A stretch of 64,000 nt of DNA from Aeromicrobium ginsengisoli (GCF_004134905.2 NZ_SDPQ02000002.1:1054001-1118000); one strand, 5' to 3'. Shown: positions 46,728 through 56,056, counted from the stretch's first letter. Program-made: numbers and translations. The notes: generated from the letters alone by a model not told the origin.

Positions 46728-48110
46728 TCAGAGGTGACCCTGTGCCTCCGTCAACACCGATCGCAGGATCGACTCCATCTCGTCGAAGTGGCTCTGCTCG
46801 GCGATGATCGGCGGCGAGAGCTGGATGACCGGGTCGCCACGGTCGTCGGCGCGGCAGTAGAGACCGTTCTCGAACAGCGCCTTCGAGAGGAACCCGCGCA
46901 GCAGCCGCTCGGACTCGTCGTCGTCGAACGTCTCCTTGGTCGCCTTGTCCTTGACCAGCTCGATGCCGTAGAAGAAGCCGTCACCGCGTACGTCGCCGAC
47001 GATGTCGAGGTCCAGCAGCTTCTCGAGGGTGGCCCGGAACGCGCCTTCGTTGTTGCGGACGTTCTCGTTGAGCTTCTCGCGCTCGAAGATGTCGAGGTTG
47101 GCCATCGCGACGGCCGTCGACACGGGGTGCCCGCCGAACGTGTAGCCGTGGGCGAAGCTGTTGTCGCCCTGCAGGAACGGCTCCATGACCCGGTCGGTCG
47201 CGATCATCGCGCCGAGGGGGGAGTAGCCGGACGTCAGGCCCTTGGCGCACGTGATCATGTCGGGCACGTAGTCGTACCGCGTGGCGCCGAACATCTCGCC
47301 GAGCCGGCCGAACGCGCAGATGACCTCGTCAGACACGAGCAGGACGTCGTGGCGGTCGCAGATCTCGCGTACGCGCTGGAAGTAGCCGGGCGGGGGCGGG
47401 AAGCAGCCGCCCGCGTTCTGCACGGGCTCGAGGAACACCGCGGCGACCGTGTCGGGACCCTCGGCGAGGATCGCGTGCTCGATCTGGTCGGCCGCCCAGA
47501 TGCTGAAGTCGTCGAGGTTGTCACCGTGCTCGGGGGCGCGGTAGAAGTTCGTGTTGGGCACGTGCACTGTCGACGGCACGAGCGGCTCGAACATCTGCTT
47601 GAGCGCCGGGATGCCGGTGATCGAGAGCGCGCCGTGCGGGGTGCCGTGATAGGCGATCTGGCGGCTGATGACCTTGGTCTTGAGCGGCTTGCCGGTCAGC
47701 TTGAAGTACTGCTTGGCAGCCTTCCATGCGGTCTCGACGGCCTCGCCGCCGCCCGTCGTGAAGAACACCCGGTTGAGGTCGCCCGGGGCGTACGACGCGA
47801 TGCGCTCGGCGAGCTCGATCGCGTTGGGGTGCGCGAACGTCCAGATGGGGAAGAACGAGAGCTCGGCGGCCTGCTTCGCGGCGGCCTCGGCCAGCTCCTG
47901 GCGACCGTGGCCGGCCTGGACGACGAACAGCCCGGCGAGCCCGTCGAGGTACTTGCGCCCCTTGGCGTCCCACACGTACATGCCGTCGCCCTTGGTGATG
48001 ATGGGGATGTCGTGGGCATCGTCGTAGCTCCCGTGGCGGGAGAAGTGCATCCACAGGTGGCGCTTGCCGGCCTTCTGCAGTCGGGTGTAGTCCTCGTCGG
48101 AGTAGCTCAT
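46728..48110 (-). CDS. Class III aminotransferase, probably polyamine (putrescine)-pyruvate type
   Basis: PLP-dependent omega-aminotransferase (460 aa) expected to move the terminal amine of putrescine or a similar diamine to pyruvate. The fold-type I features are FFTTGGGEAVETAWKAA near residue 112, the cofactor Asp in VSDEVICAFGR near 257 and the Schiff-base Lys in TCAKGLTSGYSPLGA near 287. The start at 48110 gives MSYSDEDYTRLQ, the usual N-terminus; GATCAT lies 6 bases upstream on its strand. Beside potDABC and an aminobutyraldehyde-type dehydrogenase, a role in putrescine breakdown is likely. Confidence 0.88.
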   Translation of the reverse strand: MSYSDEDYTRLQKAGKRHLWMHFSRHGSYDDAHDIPIITKGDGMYVWDAKGRKYLDGLAGLFVVQAGHGRQELAEAAAKQAAELSFFPIWTFAHPNAIELAERIASYAPGDLNRVFFTTGGGEAVETAWKAAKQYFKLTGKPLKTKVISRQIAYHGTPHGALSITGIPALKQMFEPLVPSTVHVPNTNFYRAPEHGDNLDDFSIWAADQIEHAILAEGPDTVAAVFLEPVQNAGGCFPPPPGYFQRVREICDRHDVLLVSDEVICAFGRLGEMFGATRYDYVPDMITCAKGLTSGYSPLGAMIATDRVMEPFLQGDNSFAHGYTFGGHPVSTAVAMANLDIFEREKLNENVRNNEGAFRATLEKLLDLDIVGDVRGDGFFYGIELVKDKATKETFDDDESERLLRGFLSKALFENGLYCRADDRGDPVIQLSPPIIAEQSHFDEMESILRSVLTEAQGHL

Positions 48111-48213
48111 GCAGCCATGATCGCAAGACACCGGACACAAAGACAAGGGAATTCGTCGTGTGATCTGCCCTTTAGTTCGGATTCCGTTGCCTCAGGCGGG
48201 AGATTGGGGTTGG

Positions 48214-49659
48214 ATGGAGCCCATGGACCGAGCGATCACCAACGTCATCAACGGAGCACTCGTCCCGGCGGTGAGCGGCGCGACGTACGACGTCATCGAT
48301 CCGTCGACCGGTCAGGTGTACGCCTCGGCGCCGCTGTCCGGCGCGGAGGACGTCGATCGCGCGTTCGGGGCCGCGGCGACGGCGTTCGAGACGTGGCGCG
48401 ACACCACACCGTACGAGCGGTCGAAGCTGCTCAACCAGTTCGCTCGCGCGATCGAGGACCGGGCCCACGAGATCGTCGACGTCGAGTCGCGTGACACCGG
48501 CAAGCCCAAGGCGCTGACGCTGAGCGAGGAGATCCTCGGCCAGGCACTCGACGCCATGACGTTCTACGCCGGCGCGGCACGGGTGCTCGAGGGCAAGTCG
48601 GCGGGGGAGTACCTGCGCGGCCACACCTCGATGATCCGGCGTGAGCCGATCGGGGTCGTGGCGCAGGTGACGCCATGGAACTACCCGTTCGTCATGGCGA
48701 TCTGGAAGATCGCTCCTGCCCTGGCCGCCGGCAACACGATCGTGCTCAAGCCCAGCGACACGACGCCGGCCTCGACGACGCTGCTGGCCGAGATCGCGCA
48801 GGAGTTCTTCCCGCCGGGCGTCTTCAACGTCGTATGCGGTGACCGTGACACCGGCCGGGCGCTGGTGACCCACCCGACGCCCCAGATGGTCGCGATCACC
48901 GGATCCGTGCGCGCCGGGATGGAGGTGGCCGCTGCGGCAGCCGCCGACCTCAAGAAGCCCCACCTCGAGCTCGGCGGCAAGGCGCCCGTCGTGGTGTTCG
49001 ACGACGCCGACCTCGCTGCTGCTGCCGAGGGCATTGCCGGCGCCGGCTACTTCAACGCCGGCCAGGACTGCACCGCGGCGACGCGCGTGCTGGTCCACCC
49101 GCGGGTGGCAGCCGACTTCACCGCTGCCCTGACGGAGGCCGCTCGTGCGACCAAGGTCGGCATGCCGGACGACGACGTCGATCTGGGGCCGGTCAACAAC
49201 GCCAACCAGCTCGCCCACGTCAAGGAGTTCATCGACTCCCTTCCCGACCACGCGCGGCTGGAGACCGGCGGATCGCGGATGACGGCGCTCGGCGACGGCT
49301 ACTTCTTCGAGCCGACCGTGCTCTCCGGGCTGCTGCAGGACGACCACGCCAGCCAGGACGAGATCTTCGGCCCGGTCATCACCGTCCAGCAGTTCAGCGA
49401 CGAGGACGAGGCGGTGCGCTGGGCCAACGGCGTGGACTACGGCCTGTCGTCGTCGGTGTGGACCAAGGACCACGGCCGGGCGATGCGCATGGCCCGGCGC
49501 CTCGACTTCGGCTGCGTCTGGATCAACACGCACATCCCGATCGTCGCCGAGATGCCACACGGCGGCTTCAAGCACTCCGGCTACGGCAAGGACCTGTCGA
49601 TGTACGGCCTCGAGGACTACACCCGCATCAAGCACGTGATGACCAACCTGGACGCCTAG
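48214..49659 (+). CDS. Aldehyde dehydrogenase, probably gamma-aminobutyraldehyde type
   Basis: NAD(P)-dependent aldehyde dehydrogenase (481 aa). The cofactor segment [22 protein letters not shown] is near residue 155. The catalytic Glu is in [12 protein letters not shown] near 252 and the nucleophilic Cys in GQDCTAATR near 285. The closing [16 protein letters not shown] stretch resembles aminobutyraldehyde dehydrogenases. It would oxidise 4-aminobutanal from the neighbouring aminotransferase to GABA. Start ATG at 48214 follows GGGAG at about 11 bases; ATG 48223 is an alternative. It is divergent from the aminotransferase over a gap of about 100 bases. Confidence 0.88.
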   Translation: MEPMDRAITNVINGALVPAVSGATYDVIDPSTGQVYASAPLSGAEDVDRAFGAAATAFETWRDTTPYERSKLLNQFARAIEDRAHEIVDVESRDTGKPKALTLSEEILGQALDAMTFYAGAARVLEGKSAGEYLRGHTSMIRREPIGVVAQVTPWNYPFVMAIWKIAPALAAGNTIVLKPSDTTPASTTLLAEIAQEFFPPGVFNVVCGDRDTGRALVTHPTPQMVAITGSVRAGMEVAAAAAADLKKPHLELGGKAPVVVFDDADLAAAAEGIAGAGYFNAGQDCTAATRVLVHPRVAADFTAALTEAARATKVGMPDDDVDLGPVNNANQLAHVKEFIDSLPDHARLETGGSRMTALGDGYFFEPTVLSGLLQDDHASQDEIFGPVITVQQFSDEDEAVRWANGVDYGLSSSVWTKDHGRAMRMARRLDFGCVWINTHIPIVAEMPHGGFKHSGYGKDLSMYGLEDYTRIKHVMTNLDA

Positions 49660-49674
49660 GGCCGGGGACGGACG

Positions 49675-51006
49675 ATGGTGGAGCACCACGACGTGATCGT
49701 GGTCGGGGCCGGCGTGGCGGGGCTGACGGCCGCCCGGCTCCTCGCGCGTGAGGGCCAACGGGTGGTCGTGCTCGAGGCGCGCGACCGGGTCGGCGGCCGC
49801 GTGTGGACCGACCGAAGCGACGGAGGCACCACGGATCTCGGCGCCTCGTGGATCCACGGGACGACCGGCAGCCCGGTCGCCGCGGCCGCGGAGGCATTCG
49901 GGATGCGGATGCGCGAGTTCACGGTGGGCGGCTACCAGCCCGACGGCCGGCCGATCGCCTATTACGGCCCGGACGGCGAGCGCTTGTCGGACGTCGCGGC
50001 TCAGCGATTCGTCGACGACATCCACACCGTCGACGCCCTGCTGCCTGACGTCATCGCGACCTCCGAGGCGGACGCGTCATACGCAGGCGTCACCGAGAGC
50101 GTCCTCGCGTCCCTCGGGTGGGACGAGGCTCGGGCGGAGCGGGTGCGCGAATATCTCCGGCACCGCTCGGAGGAGCAGTACGGGGTGGCGAGCCGGGACC
50201 TGGCGGCGCACGGTCTCGACGACGACGTGATCGATGGCGACGAGGTGGTGTTCCCCGACGGGTACGACCGACTGCCCGAACGTCTCGCGGCAGGGCTCGA
50301 CATTCGCCTCGGACACGTCGTTTCGCACGTGCGCTGGGGTTCTGACGGTGTGGTCGTCACCGGCGGTGGGGGCGAGATGTCGGCCCGGTCCGTCATCCTC
50401 ACGGTGCCGGTCGGGGTCCTGCGCAGCGCCGATCTCGTCATCGAGCCTCCGCTGCCCGAGCCGGTGGCCGGCGCTCTGAGCCGGCTCGAGATGAACGCGT
50501 TCGAGAAGGTCTTCCTGCGCTTCCGGACCCGGTTCTGGGACGAGGACGTCTACGTCGTACGTCAGCAGGGTCCGGAAGGTGCGTGGTGGCACTCCTGGTA
50601 CGACCTCACCTCGCTGGACGGCACTCCGACGCTGCTGACGTTCGCCGCCGGCCCTGCGGCCGCCGCCACGCGTGGGTGGGAGAAGTCGAGGATCGCGGAG
50701 TCGGTGCTCGCGCAGCTGCGGCGGCTGTACGGCGACCGGGTGGAGGAGCCGGTCGAGGTCCACACCACCGACTGGCAGGGTGATCCGTTCGCGCGCGGCT
50801 CCTATGCGTACATGACAGTGGGCTCGACGACCGCTGACCACGATGATCTGGCCACCCCGGTCGGCGGGGTCCTGCACATCGCGGGCGAGGCGACATGGAC
50901 CGACGACCCGGCGACCGTGACTGCAGCCATGGCGTCGGGCCGCCGGGCCGCTGTCAACGTCCTGCAGCGCGACATCCCGATCGAGCAGGTGTGGGAGACG
51001 TCCTGA
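49675..51006 (+). CDS. FAD-dependent amine oxidase
   Basis: Flavin amine oxidase (443 aa) of the monoamine/polyamine oxidase family. The N-terminal dinucleotide-binding motif VVGAGVAGLTAARLL is near residue 9, followed by ARDRVGGRVWTD and LGASWIHG. The C-terminal FAD segment LHIAGEATWTDDPATVTAAMASG is near 400. It lies 15 bases after the aldehyde dehydrogenase and is likely co-transcribed, offering a second, oxygen-dependent route from polyamines to aminoaldehydes. No secretion signal is seen, so it is probably cytosolic. Confidence 0.9.
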   Translation: MVEHHDVIVVGAGVAGLTAARLLAREGQRVVVLEARDRVGGRVWTDRSDGGTTDLGASWIHGTTGSPVAAAAEAFGMRMREFTVGGYQPDGRPIAYYGPDGERLSDVAAQRFVDDIHTVDALLPDVIATSEADASYAGVTESVLASLGWDEARAERVREYLRHRSEEQYGVASRDLAAHGLDDDVIDGDEVVFPDGYDRLPERLAAGLDIRLGHVVSHVRWGSDGVVVTGGGGEMSARSVILTVPVGVLRSADLVIEPPLPEPVAGALSRLEMNAFEKVFLRFRTRFWDEDVYVVRQQGPEGAWWHSWYDLTSLDGTPTLLTFAAGPAAAATRGWEKSRIAESVLAQLRRLYGDRVEEPVEVHTTDWQGDPFARGSYAYMTVGSTTADHDDLATPVGGVLHIAGEATWTDDPATVTAAMASGRRAAVNVLQRDIPIEQVWETS

Positions 51007-51067
51007 GCGGACCGCACAGCCTGACCGGGCTGGACTATCCTGACCGCGTCCAGCCGAAGGAGAACGT

Positions 51068-51439
51068 ATGCCCAAGCGCGAGATCGTCCCCGAGCCGATC
51101 GTGACGGTGATCGACGACTACGACGGCAAGGAGCTGCACCCCGATACGCCTCCCGAGCGCTATCGGATCAATGGTCGGACGTACGAGCTCTACCTGTCCG
51201 ACGAGTCCAAGAAGGCCGTCGACGACTTCCTGCGCAACCTCCTGGACGGTGCCGAGGAGGTCCGTGACACGTACGCGCCGCGCAGCAGTCGTGGGCGCGG
51301 CGGGTCTGGCGTCGCGATCATGGAGGGCTACACGATCCACGACCTCCGGGAATGGGCACGAGCGAACGGCCATCAGGTCAGCGACAACCGCCGAGCACCC
51401 TCCAAGGTGATCGAGGCGTTCAACGCCGCGCACTCCTGA
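51068..51439 (+). CDS. Lsr2-like nucleoid protein with altered AT-hook motif
   Basis: Small protein (123 aa) with Lsr2 architecture: an N-terminal dimerisation region (VTVIDDYDGKE, then RYRINGRTYELYLSDESKKAV) and a C-terminal DNA-binding module (DLREWARANGHQVS). In mycobacterial Lsr2 this module is followed by the minor-groove hook RGR; here the aligned residues 107-109 are NRR. A linker RGRGG is present near 75-79. ATG preceded by AAGGAG, with TATCCT as a likely -10 element upstream. It may silence AT-rich acquired DNA or act on different targets; binding is untested. Confidence 0.85.
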   Translation: MPKREIVPEPIVTVIDDYDGKELHPDTPPERYRINGRTYELYLSDESKKAVDDFLRNLLDGAEEVRDTYAPRSSRGRGGSGVAIMEGYTIHDLREWARANGHQVSDNRRAPSKVIEAFNAAHS

Positions 51440-51462
51440 CGTCGCGTGGCGCCAGGAAGAGC

Positions 51463-52293
51463 TCAACCCGACTTGACGGCCTGCAGCGTGTAGGAGTGAG
51501 GGAGCCGCCAGGGGCGATCGGACAATTGGAACTCACCGTTGCCCAGATCGTCCATCTGCCCTTCCATCGGCACCCAAGGCACGCTGTCGTGCTCGACCAG
51601 GCCGGTGATCTGCAGGCCCTCGTCGAGAAGCGCCGTGACGATTTCGCCGAGGCCGTGGTTCCACTCGTGGGTCACGGTGTGCTGGAACTCGACATCACTC
51701 TCGACGTAGGTGCCGGGCTCGTCCCAGACGGAAGGCTCGGCGCGCTCGAAGTAGGGATGATCGATGACGATCAGGCCGTCAGGTCGCGGATCGGCCAACG
51801 ACCACAACACGGGATGACCCTCGCGGATGAAGAGGCGCCCGCCGGGAGCCAGCAGGCCGGCCACCACGCCGGCCCAGCGTCGGATGTCGGGCAGCCAGCC
51901 GAGGGCGCCGATGCCGGTGAACACCAGGTCGTACGTGTGCGCGGGCAACACGTCGGGTGCGGAGTACAGATCGGCCTCGACGAAGTCGGTCGGGTCGCCC
52001 AGCTCCGCGGCGAGGCGTCGAGCCTCGGCGAGTGAGGCCGCGCTGAAGTCGAGCCCCGTCATCCGGGCGCCCAGCCGGCTCAGTGAGATCGTGTCGGTGC
52101 CGATGTGGCACTGCAGGTGCACGCCTCGCAGCCCGGCCACCGACCCGAGCAGCGGCAGGTCGAAGCGAATGACGTTCGAAATGAATTCAGGGTCCGAGCG
52201 GAACTTGTCGACGGCGTAGTCGGGCGAGGCGACGTGAGCCGGAGCCCGTTCGTCCCAGGCGGCGCGGTTGACCTCGCGGTAGTCGTCGAGCAT
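51463..52293 (-). CDS. SAM-dependent methyltransferase
   Basis: Class I methyltransferase (276 aa). The SAM-binding region includes VHLQCHIGTDTISLSRLGA near residues 58-76 and the motif II-like ARMTGLDFSAASLAEAR. APGGRLFIREGHPVLWSL near 150 is post-motif typical of this family. Substrate unknown. The start at 52293 is well supported: on its strand TAGATT ends 7 bases before the ATG. Starts 21 bases upstream would lie within that promoter. Confidence 0.85.
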   Translation of the reverse strand: MLDDYREVNRAAWDERAPAHVASPDYAVDKFRSDPEFISNVIRFDLPLLGSVAGLRGVHLQCHIGTDTISLSRLGARMTGLDFSAASLAEARRLAAELGDPTDFVEADLYSAPDVLPAHTYDLVFTGIGALGWLPDIRRWAGVVAGLLAPGGRLFIREGHPVLWSLADPRPDGLIVIDHPYFERAEPSVWDEPGTYVESDVEFQHTVTHEWNHGLGEIVTALLDEGLQITGLVEHDSVPWVPMEGQMDDLGNGEFQLSDRPWRLPHSYTLQAVKSG

Positions 52294-52349
52294 GTGCCTG
52301 AATCTACCGGCCATCGAGGTGAGAGCAGGCCGTCCGTCCCACCTACGCG

Positions 52350-53006
52350 CTACAGCAGGCCGGCGTCGTGCATCGCGATGGCGACCTGGACCCGGTTGGT
52401 CGCATCGAGCTTGGTGAAGATGTGCGAGATGTGCGCCTTGACCGTCGCGACGCTCATGTGGAGATCGGCGGCGATCTCGGCGTTCGACGAGCCACCGCCC
52501 ACGGCGATCGCCACCTCACGCTCGCGATCGGTGAGGCAGGCGACCCGCGACAGTGCCGCGGCATCGTCGCGCTGGCCCGGCGCAGCGTCGGTCACCTGAC
52601 GGATGAGCTGCTGGGTGATCGTCGGCGACAGCATGGGTTCGCCGTCGACGACCTTGCCGATCGCCGCGACGATCTCGGCCGGCGGCGTGTCCTTGAGCAG
52701 GAAGCCGTTGGCACCCGCAGCCAGCGCCCGTACGACGTACTCGTCGGCGTCGAACGTCGTCAGCACGATGACCTTCGGTGGATCCGGCAGCTCGAGCACG
52801 GCTGCGGTCGCCGCGATGCCGTCGAGCACCGGCATCCGGATGTCCATCAGCACGACGTCGATGCCACCCGACCGCACGGTGTCGACGGCCTCCTGGCCGT
52901 TGGCGGCCTCCCCGACGACGCTGATGGTGTCGGAGCCGCCGAGGATCAGGGCGAGCCCGGCGCGGACCAGCGGATCGTCATCTGCCAGCAGCACCCGGGT
53001 GGTCAT
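52350..53006 (-). CDS. NarL/LuxR-type response regulator
   Basis: DNA-binding response regulator (218 aa) of the NarL family. The receiver domain has the acidic pocket LLADDDP near residues 7-12, the phosphoacceptor Asp55 in VVLMDIRMP and Lys in FLLKDTPP near 105. The LuxR helix-turn-helix near the C-terminus reads LTDREREVAIAVGGG and AADLHMSVATVKAHI. The start overlaps the kinase stop (ATGA), so the pair is translationally coupled. Targets probably include the divergent ABC transporter. Confidence 0.92.
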   Translation of the reverse strand: MTTRVLLADDDPLVRAGLALILGGSDTISVVGEAANGQEAVDTVRSGGIDVVLMDIRMPVLDGIAATAAVLELPDPPKVIVLTTFDADEYVVRALAAGANGFLLKDTPPAEIVAAIGKVVDGEPMLSPTITQQLIRQVTDAAPGQRDDAAALSRVACLTDREREVAIAVGGGSSNAEIAADLHMSVATVKAHISHIFTKLDATNRVQVAIAMHDAGLL

Positions 53007-54160
53007 GCGGGCCACGGTAGCCATGCCTCGACGACGAACTCACGCCCCGGGGTGATCCGGTGCGAGAGCTTCCCGCCGACCAGAGCCGTACGCTCGGCCA
53101 GCCCGATCAGGCCGAGCCCCGACTCGGGCACCGCGACGCGGCTGGAGCCGACCTCGAGCGGGTTGGTCACGACGATCGTCAGCCCAGCCCACGGGCTGCC
53201 GGTCACGGACACCGTGACGAGCGTGTTGGGCGCGTGCTTGCGGGCATTCGTGAGGCTCTCCTGCACGACGCGGTAGAGCGTACGTCCGAGGGTCTCGGGT
53301 ATGCCGTCGAGCGCGACGAGCTCCTCGGTCTCGATCCGCATGCCGGTCGCGCGTGCCTCGTCGAGTAGCGCCGGCAGGTCGACCGCCGACGGTTGCGGGC
53401 GCTCGGGGCTGGCATCTCCGGCGTCGTCGCGCAGGATGCCGAGCACGTCACGCAGCTCCACGAGTGCCTGGTGCGAGCTCTCCTGGATCACCGCAGCGGT
53501 GGCGCGCATCTCCTCAGCCGTGAGGTCCTCGCGGTACGTCAGCGCACCGGCGTGCATCGTGACGAGCGAGATGCGGTGCGCCAGCACGTCGTGCATCTCG
53601 CGCGCGATGCGGCCACGCTCGGCCGTACGTGCCTGGGCGACGCGTGCTGCCTGCTCTGACTCGGCAGTGCGGGCGCGTTCACGCAGGGTCGTCAGCAGCT
53701 CCCGGCGTGACCCGATGTACATGCCCCAGCCGACGGAGACGCCGATGATCGCGATGATGAACGGGATCGTGAACGCCAGGACGTCCTCGCTGACCGGGTT
53801 GTTGTTCTCGGCGACCAGGCTCGCCACGATCGCCAGGACCCCGAGCGGGATGACCTCGCGCCACCGCCGGCGGGTCGACAGCGAGACGAGGGCGAGCGTG
53901 CCCGGCCCGGCGGACGACCACGACACGAACGAGGCGGCGTTGGTGAACACGGCGACGGCGACGGGGAACCGACGACGCCACTGGAGTGCGACAAGTCCCA
54001 CGAGGCCGAGTCCGAGATCGCTCCAGAACCACAGCCGGTTGTGGTCCCATTGCCAGTAGGCGATCTCGAACCACGCCACTCCAGAGATCGTCAGCACGAG
54101 TGCGTAGCGCCAGGCGTGGTTCCACCACCGAAGAGGCGGTTGGTAGTCGGCGGCCGGCAT
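53003..54160 (-). CDS. Sensor histidine kinase, HisKA_3 (NarX-like) type
   Basis: Membrane histidine kinase (385 aa) with about four to five membrane segments in the first 160 residues. A dimerisation-phosphoacceptor region follows, with His in GRIAREMHDVLAHRIS near residue 187, and an ATPase domain with RVVQESLTNARKHAP near 295 and GLGLIGLAERTALVGG near 350. Short extracellular loops suggest sensing within the membrane, as in envelope-stress systems linked to ABC transporters. TAGCCT lies 6 bases before the start on its strand. Confidence 0.9.
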   Translation of the reverse strand: MPAADYQPPLRWWNHAWRYALVLTISGVAWFEIAYWQWDHNRLWFWSDLGLGLVGLVALQWRRRFPVAVAVFTNAASFVSWSSAGPGTLALVSLSTRRRWREVIPLGVLAIVASLVAENNNPVSEDVLAFTIPFIIAIIGVSVGWGMYIGSRRELLTTLRERARTAESEQAARVAQARTAERGRIAREMHDVLAHRISLVTMHAGALTYREDLTAEEMRATAAVIQESSHQALVELRDVLGILRDDAGDASPERPQPSAVDLPALLDEARATGMRIETEELVALDGIPETLGRTLYRVVQESLTNARKHAPNTLVTVSVTGSPWAGLTIVVTNPLEVGSSRVAVPESGLGLIGLAERTALVGGKLSHRITPGREFVVEAWLPWPA

Positions 54161-54230
54161 CCTCCAAGGCTAGGGGTCGCGCGCGTGAGCCACGACCGCC
54201 CATCGGCTCGTCCATCTCATACTTTCGGCT

Positions 54231-54247
54231 AGCGATCAATGGTCGCT
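54231..54247. promoter_or_regulatory. Inverted repeat in kinase / ABC transporter divergent promoter
   Basis: AGCGA-N7-TCGCT lies 43 bases before the ABC ATPase start and 71 bases from the kinase start. It fits an operator for the NarL-type regulator of the adjacent system or for another dimeric protein. The assignment is positional only. Confidence 0.35.
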
Positions 54248-54289
54248 CGACCGATGTTTGTGCACCTTCCCGCGGGCAGACTGGGTGTC

Positions 54290-55204
54290 ATGATCACAGT
54301 TGAAGGACTCACGAAGACGTACGGCGGCTTCAAAGCCGTCGACAATGTCTCGTTCGAGTGCCGACCGGGAGCCGTCACCGGCTTCCTCGGCCCGAACGGT
54401 GCCGGCAAGTCGACCACGATGCGCATCATGGCCGGGCTCACGCCCGCGTCCGCTGGTGAAGCACGGGTCGGCGGCGTCCTGTACCAAGACATCCCGAACC
54501 CAGGCACCCAGATCGGCGTCCTGCTGGACGCCTCCGCGCAGCACGCCGGCCGCACCGGCCGCGAGATCCTGACGCTCAGCGCTCTGACGATGGGCCTGCC
54601 GATGTCGCGCGTCGACGAGATGCTCAAGCTCGTCAGCCTCACGGCGGAAGAGTCGACGCGACGGGTGCGCAACTACTCGCTCGGCATGCGCCAGCGTCTC
54701 GGTATCGCCAATGCGCTGCTGGGCGACCCGAAGATCCTGATCCTGGACGAGCCGGCCAACGGCCTCGACCCGGCAGGCATCCACTGGATGCGCAGCCTGT
54801 TGCGCGAGTACGCCAACCGTGGCGGCACCGTGCTGCTGTCGTCGCACCTGCTGCATGAGATCGAGGTCATCGCCGACGAGATCATCGTCATCGGCAACGG
54901 CCGCATCGTGGCCCAGGGCACCAAGGCAGAGCTTCTGCAGACCGCCGGCACCTTCGTGAAGGCCGGCGACACCTCGGCGCTCGCCAACGCGCTCACCTCC
55001 GCGGGCATCACTGCCTCGCCGTCCGGCGACGGCGGGCTCCGTACGGAGGCCACCCCCGAGCAGGTCGGCAAGGCTGCCGCGTCAGCGGGAGTTGCCCTGA
55101 TCGAGCTGCGACCCGCCGAGGGCGCCGGACTCGAGGAGATGTTCCTCGAGCTGACCTCCGACACGCAACGCGAAGAGATCACTCCCGAAGGAGCGCAGTC
55201 ATGA
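54290..55204 (+). CDS. ABC transporter ATP-binding protein (antibiotic-type, DrrA/BcrA-like)
   Basis: ATPase (304 aa) of a two-gene export-type ABC transporter. Walker A is GPNGAGKST near residue 34, signature YSLGMRQRLGIA near 126 and Walker B ILILDEPANGLDPAG near 146, with a C-terminal extension of about 80 residues. The start at 54290 is favoured by CAGACT 7 bases upstream; an in-frame ATG 51 bases earlier is less likely. The stop overlaps the permease gene by four bases. The adjacent two-component system probably regulates it. Confidence 0.9.
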   Translation: MITVEGLTKTYGGFKAVDNVSFECRPGAVTGFLGPNGAGKSTTMRIMAGLTPASAGEARVGGVLYQDIPNPGTQIGVLLDASAQHAGRTGREILTLSALTMGLPMSRVDEMLKLVSLTAEESTRRVRNYSLGMRQRLGIANALLGDPKILILDEPANGLDPAGIHWMRSLLREYANRGGTVLLSSHLLHEIEVIADEIIVIGNGRIVAQGTKAELLQTAGTFVKAGDTSALANALTSAGITASPSGDGGLRTEATPEQVGKAAASAGVALIELRPAEGAGLEEMFLELTSDTQREEITPEGAQS

Positions 55205-55986
55205 GCACCGCAGTCGCCACGATCGACACGACCAGGCCCGCCATTCCGCTGAGCCGCCTCGTCAAGGTCGAGCTCCGCAAGATGTTCGACACCCGCTCGG
55301 GATTCTGGCTGATGATGAGCATCGGGATCGTTGCGACGATCGCGACCATCGCCTGCATCATCTTCGTGCCCAACGACAACCTCGAGTACTCGGTGTTCGG
55401 CACGGCCATCGGCGTGCCGTTCGCCATCCTGCTCCCGGTCGTCGCGATCTTGTCGGTGACAGGCGAGTGGAGTCAGAGGACGGGTCTCATCACGTTCACG
55501 CTGCTGCCGCATCGCGGACAGGTCATCCTCGCCAAGGCCATCGCGGCAATCATCGTGGCGGTCGTCTCGATGATCTTCTCGTTCGCGGTCGGCGCGCTCG
55601 GCAACGTCGTCGGCTCAGCGCTCAACGGTGTCGACACCAGGTGGGACGTGTCGGTCGCCGACATGCTCTACATCATCCTGGCCAACATTCTCGGCCTGAT
55701 GGTCGGCTTCATGCTCGGCGTCCTGATCCGCAACTCTGCCGGGGCGATCGTCGCCTACTTCGTGTACTCCTTCGTCATCCCCGGCATCTTCGGGTTCCTG
55801 GCGGCGACCCAGGACTGGTTCGAGAAGATCCAGCCGTGGATCGACTTCAACGACGCGCAGACCCCGCTGTTCGACGGTGGTCCGAGCGGTGAGCAGTGGG
55901 CCCAGATCGGCACCTCCAGCCTGATCTGGTTCATCATCCCGCTGTCGCTCGGCGTCATGGCGGTCCTCAAGTCCGAGGTCAAGTAA
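55201..55986 (+). CDS. ABC transporter permease (ABC-2 type)
   Basis: Membrane subunit (261 aa) with about six hydrophobic helices, starting after a cytosolic leader (LSRLVKVELRKMFDTRSGFWLMMS) typical of ABC-2 permeases. It overlaps the ATPase gene (ATGA), so the two make one transporter, probably for a peptide antibiotic, lipid or similar envelope-active compound. A terminator-like hairpin follows about 70 bases after the stop. Confidence 0.88.
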   Translation: MSTAVATIDTTRPAIPLSRLVKVELRKMFDTRSGFWLMMSIGIVATIATIACIIFVPNDNLEYSVFGTAIGVPFAILLPVVAILSVTGEWSQRTGLITFTLLPHRGQVILAKAIAAIIVAVVSMIFSFAVGALGNVVGSALNGVDTRWDVSVADMLYIILANILGLMVGFMLGVLIRNSAGAIVAYFVYSFVIPGIFGFLAATQDWFEKIQPWIDFNDAQTPLFDGGPSGEQWAQIGTSSLIWFIIPLSLGVMAVLKSEVK

Positions 55987-56056
55987 CCGAACTCCCGGAG
56001 CGGAGGGGGCGCGGCGACAGGACATCCCTCGTCTGCCGCCGCTCCGGGGCTCACCC

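Noticed and set aside
38260-55986. Accessory block as an integrated phage or integrative element
   Set aside because: There is no integrase, phage structural gene, conjugation gene or direct-repeat attachment site at its borders.
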